Below, in pieces: positions 7,800 to 15,853 of a stretch of 19,890 nt of DNA. The position numbers and the translations under genes are program-made. The first letter of the stretch is position 1; each line of letters begins with the position of its first letter. This DNA is from an uncultured Leptolyngbya sp. (lineage in GTDB: Bacteria; Cyanobacteriota; Cyanobacteriia; Phormidesmidales; Phormidesmidaceae): positions 1 through 19,890 of the forward strand of contig CALBPH010000002.1 in NCBI GenBank assembly GCA_937899365.1, written 5' to 3'. The notes under the pieces were generated by a model. That model worked only from the letters and a program-made list of their open reading frames with translations. It had not been told where the DNA came from and made no database searches.

Positions 7800-9320
7800 C
7801 TAGGGATTCTCCTTTTGCTGTTGGATGCGATCGCTCAGCATAGACTGCCGCGATGCCATGCGAGCTTTACCAGACGCTGCCCATGCCAGCAGAGAATCTA
7901 CCTGATCTTTCGCCGTTCGAGCCAGGGGCACTAACTGACTAGCGGCCTCTAAAATGTCATCCACCGTAAAATCACGATTTTGACTAAAGCCTATGTGCAT
8001 CGCTTCGATAATAGCCTGCTCAATTTCAGCTCCAGAGAAATCTGGGGTTTCATAGGCCAAACGACTCGTGTCATAGCTCTTCACATTGTGGGGTCGCAGC
8101 CGACTCAGATGCACATTAAAAATTGCATCACGCTCAGCTCGACTCGGTAGACTCACAAAGAAAATTTCATCAAATCGTCCTCGCCGTAGCAGTTCAGGCG
8201 GTAGCACCCCAATATTATTGGCCGTCGCCACAACAAATACAGACGAGGTCTTCTCCGACAACCAGGTCAGAAATGTACCAAACACGCGGCTCGTTGTACC
8301 AGAGTCTCCACGCCCTTCAAAGCCAGCAAACGCTTTGTCAATCTCATCAATCCAAAGCACACAGGGGGCTAACGCTTCTGCCAACTGGATCATTTGCCGG
8401 GTGCGGGCCTCAGACTCCCCCACCAACCCAGCAAATAGACGACCCACATCTAGGCGCAGCAGGGGCAGATGCCAATGATGGGCGATGGCCTTGGCCGTCA
8501 GAGACTTACCCGTGCCCTGAATACCCACCAGCAGCAGACCTCGAGGATGAGGCAACCCATACTGTCGAGCTTTTTCAGAAAATGAACTCCCACGCTTAAT
8601 CAACCAGTCTTTTAGGTTATCCAACCCACCAATATCAGAAATTTTTTGGGTAGCTGGATAGAAATCCAAAATCTGCGTCTGGCGAATAGTTTGACGCTTT
8701 TCTTCTAAAATCAGGTCGATATCATCAGAATTAAATGCACCATTAGTCGCAATCCCCCGAGCCAAGACGCGGCGGATGCGTTCCATGGATAGGCCCTGAC
8801 AGGATCGCACCAGCGCATCCATAGCTTTGGGGTCTGGCAAACTGCCCATTGCCCCCAACAGGGTCTCAATTTCCCGGCGGATATCCTCTACACCCGGTAG
8901 CGGAAATTCCAAAATTGTCAGCAGTTCACTCAGTTCATCTGGGAGAGTGAGTTGGGCCGACAGAATAATAATATTTTTAGGCTGAGACTTCAGCAGTCGG
9001 GCTAAATTACGCAGCTTTCGAGAAACAGCAATATCGTCTAGGAATCGATGAAAATCTCGCAGAATCAGAATAGCTGGAGCTGCGGGCGGCAACTTTTCAA
9101 CAAATTCTAACGCTTGAAGTGGGTTTCGACGGCCTGCACCTACGTCGGTGGGGTTGCCTCGATAACCATCAACAAAATCCCAAATATAAACAGCGCGATT
9201 GCCGGTTTTAGCAGCCACCGCTGCGATCGACTCCTCAGCCCGTTCTTCTTCTCGGGTAGAAATATAAATTAGCGGGTAGCGCGCCCGAATAAGTAAACCT
9301 AACTCCTCATGAAATGTCAT
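7800..9320 (-). CDS. AAA-family ATPase, Ycf46-like
   Basis: The 506-residue protein belongs to the cyanobacterial/plastid Ycf46-type AAA family. An N-terminal degenerate P-loop-like region (about 1-210, without a Walker A lysine motif) precedes a full AAA module. The module has Walker A GIQGTGKS (266-273), pore-loop-like LFAGLVGESE (295-304), Walker B VLWIDEID (321-328), sensor-1 VATANN (364-369), arginine fingers in LLRRGRFDE (377-385) and a C-terminal lid containing DFSGAEIEQAI. Members have been linked to inorganic carbon acclimation in Synechocystis (from memory); the substrate is unknown. The gene starts 18 bp after the DUF177 stop, so it is probably the distal gene of the rpmH-yidC group. 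Confidence 0.88.
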   Translation of the reverse strand: MTFHEELGLLIRARYPLIYISTREEERAEESIAAVAAKTGNRAVYIWDFVDGYRGNPTDVGAGRRNPLQALEFVEKLPPAAPAILILRDFHRFLDDIAVSRKLRNLARLLKSQPKNIIILSAQLTLPDELSELLTILEFPLPGVEDIRREIETLLGAMGSLPDPKAMDALVRSCQGLSMERIRRVLARGIATNGAFNSDDIDLILEEKRQTIRQTQILDFYPATQKISDIGGLDNLKDWLIKRGSSFSEKARQYGLPHPRGLLLVGIQGTGKSLTAKAIAHHWHLPLLRLDVGRLFAGLVGESEARTRQMIQLAEALAPCVLWIDEIDKAFAGFEGRGDSGTTSRVFGTFLTWLSEKTSSVFVVATANNIGVLPPELLRRGRFDEIFFVSLPSRAERDAIFNVHLSRLRPHNVKSYDTSRLAYETPDFSGAEIEQAIIEAMHIGFSQNRDFTVDDILEAASQLVPLARTAKDQVDSLLAWAASGKARMASRQSMLSDRIQQQKENP

Positions 9321-9338
9321 AGGAAAACCACTGGAACG

Positions 9339-9854
9339 CTAATCGGACAGCTGCTGTTTTAAGGCAGATAGGGCAGACCACCGCTGATCTGTAGACGTTT
9401 CGGCGTCGTCACGTGCCGTCGGATTGACAATCCCTTCGCAGGCTTTATCGCAAAGCTGCCGCTGGGGAATGGCTAAACATAGCTGTTCATAAAGCCACTT
9501 ACCAGGCTCAAAATGCCCCTGGGGAGATAGGGTTTCAATCAGTTCATCGAAACCCACTTCCACTTCTTCAGCATAGGCTTCAGGCTGAGGTTCTTGTAGC
9601 CAAATAAACTCTGACGTGTCGACCTGTAGGCGTGCGTTATAGTTTTGCAAACAACGATGACACGTCAGCGTAGTAATGGTTTCAGCTTGGGCAGCTACAT
9701 CTAAAAAATTGCCGCGATGCTGAATCTGAATGCGTCCCTTAACAGGAGTCAGCGTGTCTAGGTCACTGAGGTAATCATTCACCTCAATGATCCGGGTCTT
9801 GCCCGGATCATTAGACAAATGGGTGATATAAATTCGCTGCATGGGCCGCTGCAT
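9339..9854 (-). CDS. DUF177 (YceD-like) protein
   Basis: The 171-residue protein matches the DUF177/YceD family. In bacteria and plastids this family is associated with 23S rRNA accumulation and ribosomal proteins, often beside rpmF. Here it sits downstream of rpmH, rnpA, yidC and jag. Evidence is the paired cysteine motif CHRC (C65, C68), the later C126 and CDKAC (C135, C139), and the family core VDTSEFIWL (78-86) with the acidic EEVEVGFDELIETL. A second in-frame ATG 12 bp inside (9842) is an equally good start, since MQRIYI looks like the conserved N-terminus. Neither ATG has a clear ribosome binding site. Confidence 0.83.
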   Translation of the reverse strand: MQRPMQRIYITHLSNDPGKTRIIEVNDYLSDLDTLTPVKGRIQIQHRGNFLDVAAQAETITTLTCHRCLQNYNARLQVDTSEFIWLQEPQPEAYAEEVEVGFDELIETLSPQGHFEPGKWLYEQLCLAIPQRQLCDKACEGIVNPTARDDAETSTDQRWSALSALKQQLSD

Positions 9855-9961
9855 AATCAGTTGGAAGAGCCAAAGACAAAAATTTAACGGGCGTTCTGCT
9901 CAAAGGTCATCTAACAAGCCGCCAAGCAGCTGACTTAACTCTCACAAAAGGCTTAAGCAGC

Positions 9962-10486
9962 TCAGGCATCAACAACACCAGACGACTCAGGATCGCTTCC
10001 CAAGGGGCGCACCACTAACCGACGATCTGGTTCGCGACCCCGGCTAAATGTTTCTAACCCACCGTGGGCCTTCAATAAGGTGTGCATCTGTCGCCGTTCT
10101 GCAGACGATAAATCGGCAACCTCATGCTCTCCGCCACTAGCCAACGCCGCTGCCGCCGCTTTCTCAGCAATCGCCTTGAGTTCATCTTGACGCTTCTGCC
10201 TATACCCCTGCAGTTCAATGGTGTAAGACTGCTGTTCTTGAGGTTCTTTACCGATATTTAGCACTGTATTGGCTAGGTATTGAATCGCATCTAAAACGCG
10301 ACCTCGATCACCCAGTAGACCATCTATCTGCGTCTGAGTCAGGGAGGAATCTTCAATAGTTAGCCAAAAACTACTGTCTCCTAAATCATCAGCGACGTGC
10401 TCGCCAGTTACGTTTGCCTGAACTCCTTGATGCTCTAGCAACTGTGATAGCCATTGGATACCACCTTTATCTTGCTGCTCGCCCAT
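9962..10486 (-). CDS. Jag/KhpB-type RNA-binding protein (KH + R3H)
   Basis: This is a cytoplasmic single-strand nucleic-acid-binding protein of the Jag (SpoIIIJ-associated), KhpB/EloR family. The 174 residues contain an N-terminal Jag-like segment, a KH-like domain with GLLGDRGR (56-63) and an Ala-rich helix. A C-terminal R3H domain follows, with the defining R131-x3-H135 in SSAERRQMH and the basic strand RRLVVRP. It lies 55 bp downstream of yidC on the same strand, the classic Jag position. In other bacteria this pairing links RNA binding to envelope or cell-elongation control; the cyanobacterial role is not established by this sequence. Confidence 0.88.
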   Translation of the reverse strand: MGEQQDKGGIQWLSQLLEHQGVQANVTGEHVADDLGDSSFWLTIEDSSLTQTQIDGLLGDRGRVLDAIQYLANTVLNIGKEPQEQQSYTIELQGYRQKRQDELKAIAEKAAAAALASGGEHEVADLSSAERRQMHTLLKAHGGLETFSRGREPDRRLVVRPLGSDPESSGVVDA

Positions 10487-10541
10487 AAATTACTCACACC
10501 TGTTTCAGAGCTTGTGATGCCAACCACAAGTTTATCGTTAC

Positions 10542-11819
10542 CTATCGGTTAGAGACCTTTTTTTTGGAGCCTCCGCCAGATTTCTTATTACCTTTGGAAC
10601 GATTAGAACCTGATTTATTACCCGTAGACCGATTGCTCTTAGCAGACCCTTTAGTCTGAGAGCCGTCTTTGCTGTCTTTGCTAGCCGCTTTCCTAGAACC
10701 AGGCTCAAAGGCTAATGCTCCGCGATCGGCACTCACAGCTTTTGCTTCCTGCTCATCTACCAAAGCTTGAATATTTTCAGGTAGCGGCTCTTTGGAGAGG
10801 ATAAAAGACTGGGCTGTTTGAAACACATTGGCCAGCACCATATAAAGCAATACACCAGCAGGCAACGGGAAAAACAAAAACATCCCGGAAAACAATACAG
10901 GGGTCAGCTTGGTAATGGTTTCCTGCTGCGGATTATCGCTAGAAGACTGTCCCGACAGCAACTGGTTAACATACAGGCTGATACCAAAGAACAGAATCAT
11001 GCCCAAAATATCCCAGTGAATTTCGCCTTCATCACCCAGGGCACCAATGCGCCCAAGTTCTTTGATGAAGAGAAATCCTTTGGTTGCAGCTAAGCCGGTC
11101 ACTTTAGCTTGAACAGTTACATCCCCAGGCGCAAGGGCTGTAATCTGACCATTCTGATCAACTTCAACTAGCTCTTGCCCTTTAGTAACTTCCCACCGAG
11201 GAACAAACACAGACGGATCGTCTGCATAGTCTGCCGCCAACTGTGAAATAGAGTCGCCTTCAGGCGTCTGTAGCCGCACCACAGCTGTATCGCCAACACC
11301 GATACGATTGCCCCCGGGTAAAACAGGTGCAAGGGGAAAGTGCTGACCGTCGGCAACATATAAGCTGGACTGTTTTGCAGAAAAGGCTTGGGGCTGAACC
11401 TGCTCAATCGCGTCTTGGGGAAGAATTTGCAGGTTAACGGGATAGGTGATGTCGGCAAACGGCGACCCACGAAGAGTTGCAAATAGCGCAAACAAGATGG
11501 GCATTTGCAGAACTACTGGAAAGCACCCTGCTAGAGGATTACCAAACTCTTTATAGACACCGCCCATCTCCTGTTGAAGCTTGGCCGGATCATCCTTATG
11601 ACGTTCCTGGATTTCCTTGACCTTCTTTTGCATGAGGGGTTGGGTGATCTTCATGCGACGCATATTGCGAATTGACCCGGCATTAAGCGGGTAAAGTGCA
11701 AAGCGAATGAGAAGAGTCAAGGCCACAATGGCCAGACCATAACTAGGCACAATCCCATAGAAAAAATCTAGGATTGGCAACATTATGGTGTTTGTCAGAA
11801 ATCCAATACCGAAATCCAT
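10542..11819 (-). CDS. yidC: Membrane protein insertase YidC/Oxa1/Alb3
   Basis: YidC inserts and folds membrane proteins, alone or with Sec; in cyanobacteria it serves plasma and thylakoid membranes. The 425-residue protein has the Oxa1-type core: an early hydrophobic segment, LAIVALTLLIRFALYPL (29-45) with the groove arginine R39, a charged hairpin with coiled-coil character (50-95) and FPVVLQMPILFALFATL (100-116). After an insert come DILGMILFFGISLYVNQLL (270-288) and LTPVLFSGMFLFFPLPAG (305-322) plus a last helix. The lumenal/periplasmic insert (about 120-260) ends in a Big2-like strand pattern, VEVDQNGQITALAPGDVTVQ (218-237). The C-terminus (about 370-425) is a Lys/Ser/Gly-rich basic tail suited to ribosome contact. 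It is followed by jag. Confidence 0.96.
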   Translation of the reverse strand: MDFGIGFLTNTIMLPILDFFYGIVPSYGLAIVALTLLIRFALYPLNAGSIRNMRRMKITQPLMQKKVKEIQERHKDDPAKLQQEMGGVYKEFGNPLAGCFPVVLQMPILFALFATLRGSPFADITYPVNLQILPQDAIEQVQPQAFSAKQSSLYVADGQHFPLAPVLPGGNRIGVGDTAVVRLQTPEGDSISQLAADYADDPSVFVPRWEVTKGQELVEVDQNGQITALAPGDVTVQAKVTGLAATKGFLFIKELGRIGALGDEGEIHWDILGMILFFGISLYVNQLLSGQSSSDNPQQETITKLTPVLFSGMFLFFPLPAGVLLYMVLANVFQTAQSFILSKEPLPENIQALVDEQEAKAVSADRGALAFEPGSRKAASKDSKDGSQTKGSAKSNRSTGNKSGSNRSKGNKKSGGGSKKKVSNR

Positions 11820-12118
11820 GCGCGCTTACCGAGCAAATTGCATACCGAACTCTAATGTATCTGAATATTGCAGACCTTAGGGTGATCCAGAGCAAAAAGC
11901 ACCAGCTATTCACTCAGGTGAAGCACACAGATGACGGTGTTCTTCCTGCAAAAGGACGGTTATACCTACTTGAGGCCACACTCAGTCGTCATCGATTCAT
12001 AAATTAAGAACCTCAACGACCTCGAACAGTTTTTTAAGTGGCTAGAGCAAAAAACCTAGCGATTGATGCAGCTTAGCTGTAAGTAAACCGTCTGTAGTTT
12101 AAGCGTTAGAGATTTAGC
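11820..12118. other. Unusually long gap before yidC
   Basis: These 299 bp separate the PH-domain gene from yidC inside an otherwise compact same-strand group. I see no gene and no strong terminator. A weak GCTAG/CTAGC repeat flanks a T-run (as read on the minus strand) near 12042-12061. A separate yidC promoter may lie here. Confidence 0.4.
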
Positions 12119-12508
12119 CTAAACACTTAGACCGCTAGCCTCCCGTGCTTTGGGAGAAATATGTTCAGTGATTTTGTCATACAGCTCACGGAAGATGGGG
12201 ACAGCGCGCATCTCTAGACGGCTGCCATCTTTGAGCTGTACCGCCATATCGCCCCACATTCCTAAACCACGGGGGACAACGGCAACCCTAGTCACTTCTG
12301 AATAGATGAGATCGGTACGATTTCGCCCCATCCATCCACCAGTGACAGAAATACGACGACTGGTAATGCGATAGCGCACCCATATAGCTCGAATAATGGC
12401 TCCGATAGTAATGGGAATAAATACAACCGTAATTGCGAGCACACAATGAAAGATCAGATCACCAATATGGGGACCACCTTCGTAATACACATCCTCTTTA
12501 ATGGCCAT
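12119..12508 (-). CDS. Membrane-anchored bacterial PH-domain protein
   Basis: The 129-residue protein has a hydrophobic N-terminal segment (about 17-41, HCVLAITVVFIPITIGAII) and then a bacterial PH (bPH2/YdbS-like) domain. The domain shows VRYRITSRRISVTGG (44-58), RTDLIYSEVTRVAVV (64-78) and GDMAVQLKDGSRLEMRAVP (86-104). Its biochemical role is unknown. The ATG overlaps the 3' end of rnpA by 11 bp, which indicates translational coupling. A PH-domain gene between rnpA and yidC is, from memory, a common cyanobacterial arrangement. Confidence 0.85.
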   Translation of the reverse strand: MAIKEDVYYEGGPHIGDLIFHCVLAITVVFIPITIGAIIRAIWVRYRITSRRISVTGGWMGRNRTDLIYSEVTRVAVVPRGLGMWGDMAVQLKDGSRLEMRAVPIFRELYDKITEHISPKAREASGLSV

Positions 12509-12878
12509 CCAGCACCTCCAGCTCTACCAATAGTTTCTCTAATTCTCGCAAAAATTCGTAATATTCGCAGGCTATTGCTGTGGTCCGTACATTGATTACG
12601 ACCCACCAGGTTCCATCGGCTCTGGGTAGCAAGGTTCTGAGCGCTGCATGAATCTGGCGCTTGATGCGATTGCGTACAACTGCTCGCTTATGTACCTTAC
12701 GGCTAATGGACACGCCAAAACAAATACCCGACGATGGCTCATTAGACAAACCGTCGTCGGGTAATGGATTTTTCAGGGCTTTGACGGCTAAACAACGACT
12801 GTTTGCCCGTCGCCCCTGACGATAGACCTTAGAAAACGAACGCGAAGAGCGCAATCGGTTCTGGATCGGTAACGCCAC
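12498..12878 (-). CDS. rnpA: Ribonuclease P protein component
   Basis: RnpA is the basic protein subunit that assists RNase P RNA in removing tRNA 5' leaders. The 126-residue product has the N-terminal LPIQNRLRSSRSFSKVYRQG start of the family. It also has the RNR signature in FGVSISRKVHKRAVVRNR (54-71), followed by IKRQIHAALR, with R65, R69, N70, R71 and K73 in place. The start is GTG at 12878. An acidic insert (about 38-50) before the signature slightly lengthens it. It lies 29 bp after rpmH and overlaps the PH-domain gene by 11 bp, the usual rpmH-rnpA pairing. Confidence 0.95.
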   Translation of the reverse strand: MALPIQNRLRSSRSFSKVYRQGRRANSRCLAVKALKNPLPDDGLSNEPSSGICFGVSISRKVHKRAVVRNRIKRQIHAALRTLLPRADGTWWVVINVRTTAIACEYYEFLRELEKLLVELEVLDGH

Positions 12879-12907
12879 GGATGAGATCGCAACTCAACTA
12901 ACCACCT

Positions 12908-13045
12908 TTACACGGCTAGGCGAGCACGGCCCTTTTTACGACGAGACTGAATCACGCGGCGACCATTCACAGTTCGCATACGGACACGAAAGCCAGAAAC
13001 GCGCTTACGCTTACGAGATGTACCGCCCAGGGTGCGCTTAGTCAT
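12908..13045 (-). CDS. rpmH: Large ribosomal subunit protein bL34
   Basis: This is a small basic protein of the 50S subunit. The 45-codon frame encodes MTKRTLGGTSRKRKRVSGFR at the start, continues with RMRTVNGRRVIQSRRKKGRA and ends LAV. This is the complete bL34 pattern (KRTLGGTSRKRKR, SGFRxRM, GRRVIxxRRxKGR). Length is normal. The start is set by AGGAG 8 nt upstream. It leads the rnpA-PH-yidC-jag group. Confidence 0.96.
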   Translation of the reverse strand: MTKRTLGGTSRKRKRVSGFRVRMRTVNGRRVIQSRRKKGRARLAV

Positions 13046-13053
13046 GGCGATTG

Positions 13054-13058
13054 CTCCT
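13054..13058 (-). promoter_or_regulatory. Shine-Dalgarno of rpmH
   Basis: AGGAG on the minus strand lies 8 nt before the rpmH ATG. It is one of the few strong ribosome binding sites in the window and fits a highly expressed ribosomal protein gene. Confidence 0.8.
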
Positions 13059-13111
13059 AAATCTGCTCAAACAAAATTACTACCTGCGCCCATCAGCGCG
13101 GTTTCTGATAT

Positions 13112-13133
13112 TAACATGCGACATGTCATGTTA
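13112..13133. repeat. Inverted repeat upstream of rpmH
   Basis: TAACATG (13112-13118) and CATGTTA (13127-13133) are perfect 7-bp arms around an 8-nt spacer that itself contains the palindrome ACATGT. It sits between the DUF2808 stop and rpmH, about 67 bp before the rpmH start. It may be an operator or a 3'-end hairpin; no T-run follows on the minus strand. Confidence 0.4.
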
Positions 13134-13142
13134 GCAGCAGAT

Positions 13143-13754
13143 CTAGTCGTCGTCGATTTCATAGGCCACTAGCATTTCCCAAGTACCGATATAGTTGGCC
13201 AGCTCTTGACCGCGCTCAACCACCTGTAAATTGGTCCGCAACATCAGACTCCGGTTAGGGTTTCGAACCTTATTAAATTCAATCGTAAAGGAGCGATCGG
13301 CCGGGATATCTTCAGCTAAAAAGATCTCAATCTTGTCAAGATCGTCAGATAAATCATTAGCACCGCTAAAGACCCGATCATCCCAACGAACTTCATCCAC
13401 AGGGATGGGAGACCCCTCACTGTCTATGCGGCCATAGCGCACAGAAATTTCATCTAAGTTGATGCGTCCACGGTACCTAGAGAATGATTCAGGAATAGTC
13501 ACAATCAGAGTCGAGGCTGCCGCCTGGATCTTATCTCCACCCACCTCTAATTCGTAATGAGCACGAGTATTACGGCGAGTATTGTTCAGCAGGTTGTAGG
13601 ACAAGCGGTAGTCAGAATCAACGCCACCAAAGATAGTCATACCGTCAGTGTTATAGCTACCTTGAGCCAGCGTAGGCACACTCAAACCTGTAACAGCCGC
13701 AGCAGACATCATGAGACCAGCTAGCCCCAACTGCATAATTTTCTTAGGTGTCAT
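13143..13754 (-). CDS. DUF2808 exported protein
   Basis: This is a secreted or lumenal protein of the mainly cyanobacterial DUF2808 family; its function is unknown. From the ATG at 13754 it has 203 residues. They comprise a signal peptide (MTPKK, hydrophobic core, cleavage near TLA-QG) and a beta-rich domain with RAHYELEVGGDKIQAAASTL, IVTIPESF, KIEIFLAEDIPADRSFTIEF, a VRNPNRS segment and YIGTWEML near the end. I prefer this ATG because AGGAG lies 8 nt before it; a GTG at 13763 overlaps that AGGAG. It lies 97 bp before rpmH on the same strand, so read-through is possible. Confidence 0.85.
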   Translation of the reverse strand: MTPKKIMQLGLAGLMMSAAAVTGLSVPTLAQGSYNTDGMTIFGGVDSDYRLSYNLLNNTRRNTRAHYELEVGGDKIQAAASTLIVTIPESFSRYRGRINLDEISVRYGRIDSEGSPIPVDEVRWDDRVFSGANDLSDDLDKIEIFLAEDIPADRSFTIEFNKVRNPNRSLMLRTNLQVVERGQELANYIGTWEMLVAYEIDDD

Positions 13755-13762
13755 TAAACTCA

Positions 13763-13767
13763 CTCCT
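13763..13767 (-). promoter_or_regulatory. Shine-Dalgarno of the DUF2808 gene
   Basis: AGGAG on the minus strand, 8 nt before the ATG at 13754. Its spacing decides between that ATG and the GTG at 13763. Confidence 0.7.
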
Positions 13768-13830
13768 CGCGCTCAAAACTAAAAAACTTGGGACTCGTTT
13801 AGAACTATCACAGGGACAACGTGCCTATTC

Positions 13831-13870
13831 CGTTGGCGAGGGACGGTTTTTTGATTTGACCCTGCCAACG
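13831..13870 (-). promoter_or_regulatory. Hairpin upstream of the DUF2808 gene
   Basis: The arms CGTTGGC-g-AGGG (13831-13842) and CCCTGCCAACG (13860-13870) give 11 pairs with a single bulged G and a 17-nt loop. It ends 77 bp before the DUF2808 start and could be a 5'-UTR structure on that transcript. No known riboswitch or leader is recognised. Confidence 0.4.
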
Positions 13871-14492
13871 ACGATTAACACGCGCCACAGCTACCTACGA
13901 CTGGCCAGCGACCAATGACATCGAACAGTGTGGGCAGACAGTGACGTCCTAGGAAAGCGTTTACACTACGCAACTTTTCTCAAGGTTAGCATATACAACG
14001 TTTTCTCAAGGGAGGGGAGCACCCCAGTCTTCTCAGACTCAGCAACCTATGTAAAAAACATCATTAACGCCAGCATCAAAGTAAATCTTTTTAAACAAAA
14101 TTACACCTTTAAAGTTTTAGCTTGACAGTACGAAACCTAATTATTTGAGATATCTAGATTCAGGAGTGTCCATTGAGTTTATCTGGACCCTATAGCGATG
14201 ACGTCGATGGGTTAAAAGCCTTTCCATTATTGGCATCTAAAGGCATAAACGTGTATTGAAACAACGTTCAAACCAGGTTGACTTTAGTGCTCTACTCCCT
14301 CTCTAAATCTGATGCGATCTTCGTTTAGTCTTCAGGGTTTATAAGTAGATCTAAGCTTCCTAGCCAGAGGATTAATAGTTCACATTTCAGTTACGAAAAA
14401 CCACTAAATCTAAAGTTATTCCTGTTGGATTGCGATCAATCATGATCCCGCTTCCATAGTGTTTTTAACAGTCGTTAGCCCAGCTAGTTAAA

Positions 14493-14497
14493 AAGGA
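14493..14497 (+). promoter_or_regulatory. Shine-Dalgarno of pntA
   Basis: AAGGA ends 6 nt before the ATG at 14504. It supports that start and shows that the 5' end of the broken gene is still well formed. Confidence 0.7.
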
Positions 14498-14503
14498 TTC
14501 AAC

Positions 14504-15804
14504 ATGACCATCGCACTCGATAAAGGTGCTGTTGACCAACAGTCATCGCCTCCCAGTCATCCAAAACGTATTGGAATACCCAAAGAAATTGCACCGGGAG
14601 AATGCCGGGTTGCCGCAACTCCCAAAACTGTCAAAAAATTACAGTCCCTGGGTTTTGACGTACTGATAGAAACAGGCGCTGGCGAACGAGCTGAGTTTTC
14701 AGATCAGTCCTATCGTGATGCAGGCTGCCAGGTCATCGCTAATGCGGTGGAACTGTGGCAACAGGCAGACATCGTATTAAAGGTGGAGCCACCGGCCCAT
14801 CATTCCGAACTCAACTGTAATGAAACTGAGTTAGCCCACAGTGGTCAAACCCTCATTAGTTTCCTGTGGCCCGCCCAGCATCCTGAGCTTCTGCAACAGC
14901 TAGCGACCAAGCAGGTTACAGCCCTAGCAATGGACTCGGTACCCCGCATCAGCCGGGCACAAAAGATGGATGCCCTCAGCTCCATGGCCAACGTAGCCGG
15001 GTATCGTGCCGTCATTGAAGCGGCGAATAACTTTGGCCGCTTTTTCACCGGTCAGATTACGGCGGCAGGTAAAGTTCCCCCCGCAAAAGTGCTAGTCATC
15101 GGCGCAGGTGTTGCTGGTCTGGCCGCCATTGGTGCCGCCAAAAGCTTAGGTGCCATCGTCCGAGCTTTTGACACTCGTCCCGTGGTCAAAGAGCAAGTTG
15201 AAAGCATGGGCGCCCAGTTTTTAGAGCTGGAGTTTGAAGAAGATGGCTCCGGTGCTGGTGGCTATGCCAAAACGATGAGTAAAGAGTTCATCGAAGCGGA
15301 AATGGCTCTATTTGCCGAGCAGGCAAAAGAGGTGGATATCATTATCACCACCGCTCTGATTCCTGGTAAAAGAGCACCGCTGCTGGTCACTAAGGACACC
15401 GTCGAGCTAATGAAGCCCGGTTCAGTCGTTGTGGACATGGCTGCGGCTCACCATTATTCTCACTGCCCTCCTCTTGTATCGTCGTTGCCTGTGCGGCCCT
15501 CGCCCTGATTGGCATCGGCGTCGGTGCACCGACAGCCTTCCTGTCCCACTTCACTGTATTTATCTTGGCCTGCTTTGTGGGCTGGCAGGTGATCTGGAAT
15601 GTATCGCCATCGCTGCATACTCCTTTGATGAGCGTGACCAATGCCATTAGCGGCATCATTATCATCGGCGGCATGCTACAGATTTCGGGACAGGCGATGT
15701 CTCCGACGGTAATTTTGGGTGCGATCGCAATCTTCATCGGCACCATCAACATCGCCGGTGGATTCCTCGTCACCCAGCGCATGCTGAAGATGTTTCGCAA
15801 GTAG
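14504..15804 (+). pseudogene. pntA: NAD(P) transhydrogenase alpha subunit, disrupted (PntA, E. coli-like fused type)
   Basis: Intact PntA holds the NAD(H)-binding domain I plus four membrane helices and works with PntB to make NADPH using the proton gradient. Here the 5' frame encodes a good domain I: RIGIPKE (22-28), RVAATPKTV, MDSVPRISRAQ, SSMANVAGYRA and the fold GAGVAGLAAIGAA (200-212). Homology stops after VVVDMAA (308-314) near 15445, and the frame ends at 15508. The membrane part is present in other frames. LTIILTALLL (15447-15476) is in +1. From ATC at 15478, IVVACAALALIGIG, FLSHFTVFILACFVGW and TPLMSVTNAISGI, ending TQRMLKMFRK (stop 15802-15804), are in +2. About 90-100 residues (GGNCE to the linker in E. 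coli PntA) are missing. It is either a real pseudogene or a sequence/assembly error. Confidence 0.85.
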
Positions 15805-15813
15805 AACCTCTCC

Positions 15814-15849
15814 AAATTGTTAGCTTCGACTGCGCTCAGCGAACAATTT
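15814..15849 (+). repeat. Hairpin repeat, copy 1 (shared 12-nt loop)
   Basis: The arms AAATTGTT-a-GCT (15814-15825) and AGC-g-AACAATTT (15838-15849) form 11 pairs with one A/G mismatch around loop TCGACTGCGCTC. The core CTTCGACTGCGCTCAG is identical in copy 2. It lies 9 nt after the stop of the pntA remnant. Confidence 0.7.
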
Positions 15850-15853
15850 TGCC

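Larger units (their letters stand above)
13755..14503. other. Divergent intergenic region, DUF2808 / pntA
   Basis: No believable gene lies in these 749 bp. It holds the hairpin at 13831-13870 on the DUF2808 side and an AT-rich section from about 14040. A perfect TTGACA (14122-14127) has no good -10 at normal spacing. The region must carry promoters for both divergent genes. A 65-codon open frame at 13928-14125 has no family resemblance or ribosome binding site. Confidence 0.45.

Noticed and set aside
13928..14125. 65-codon open frame between the DUF2808 gene and pntA
   Set aside because: No ribosome binding site and no family resemblance; the composition is that of AT-rich intergenic DNA.
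14122..14156. Promoter with perfect TTGACA for pntA
   Set aside because: No acceptable -10 box at 16-18 nt spacing, and it is about 370 bp from the gene.
15565..15804. Separate short membrane-subunit gene (as in three-gene pntAA-pntAB-pntB loci)
   Set aside because: The sequence matches the C-terminus of the fused E. coli-like PntA. The only start would be a TTG inside a membrane helix, and homologous coding sequence continues upstream in the same frame to 15478.
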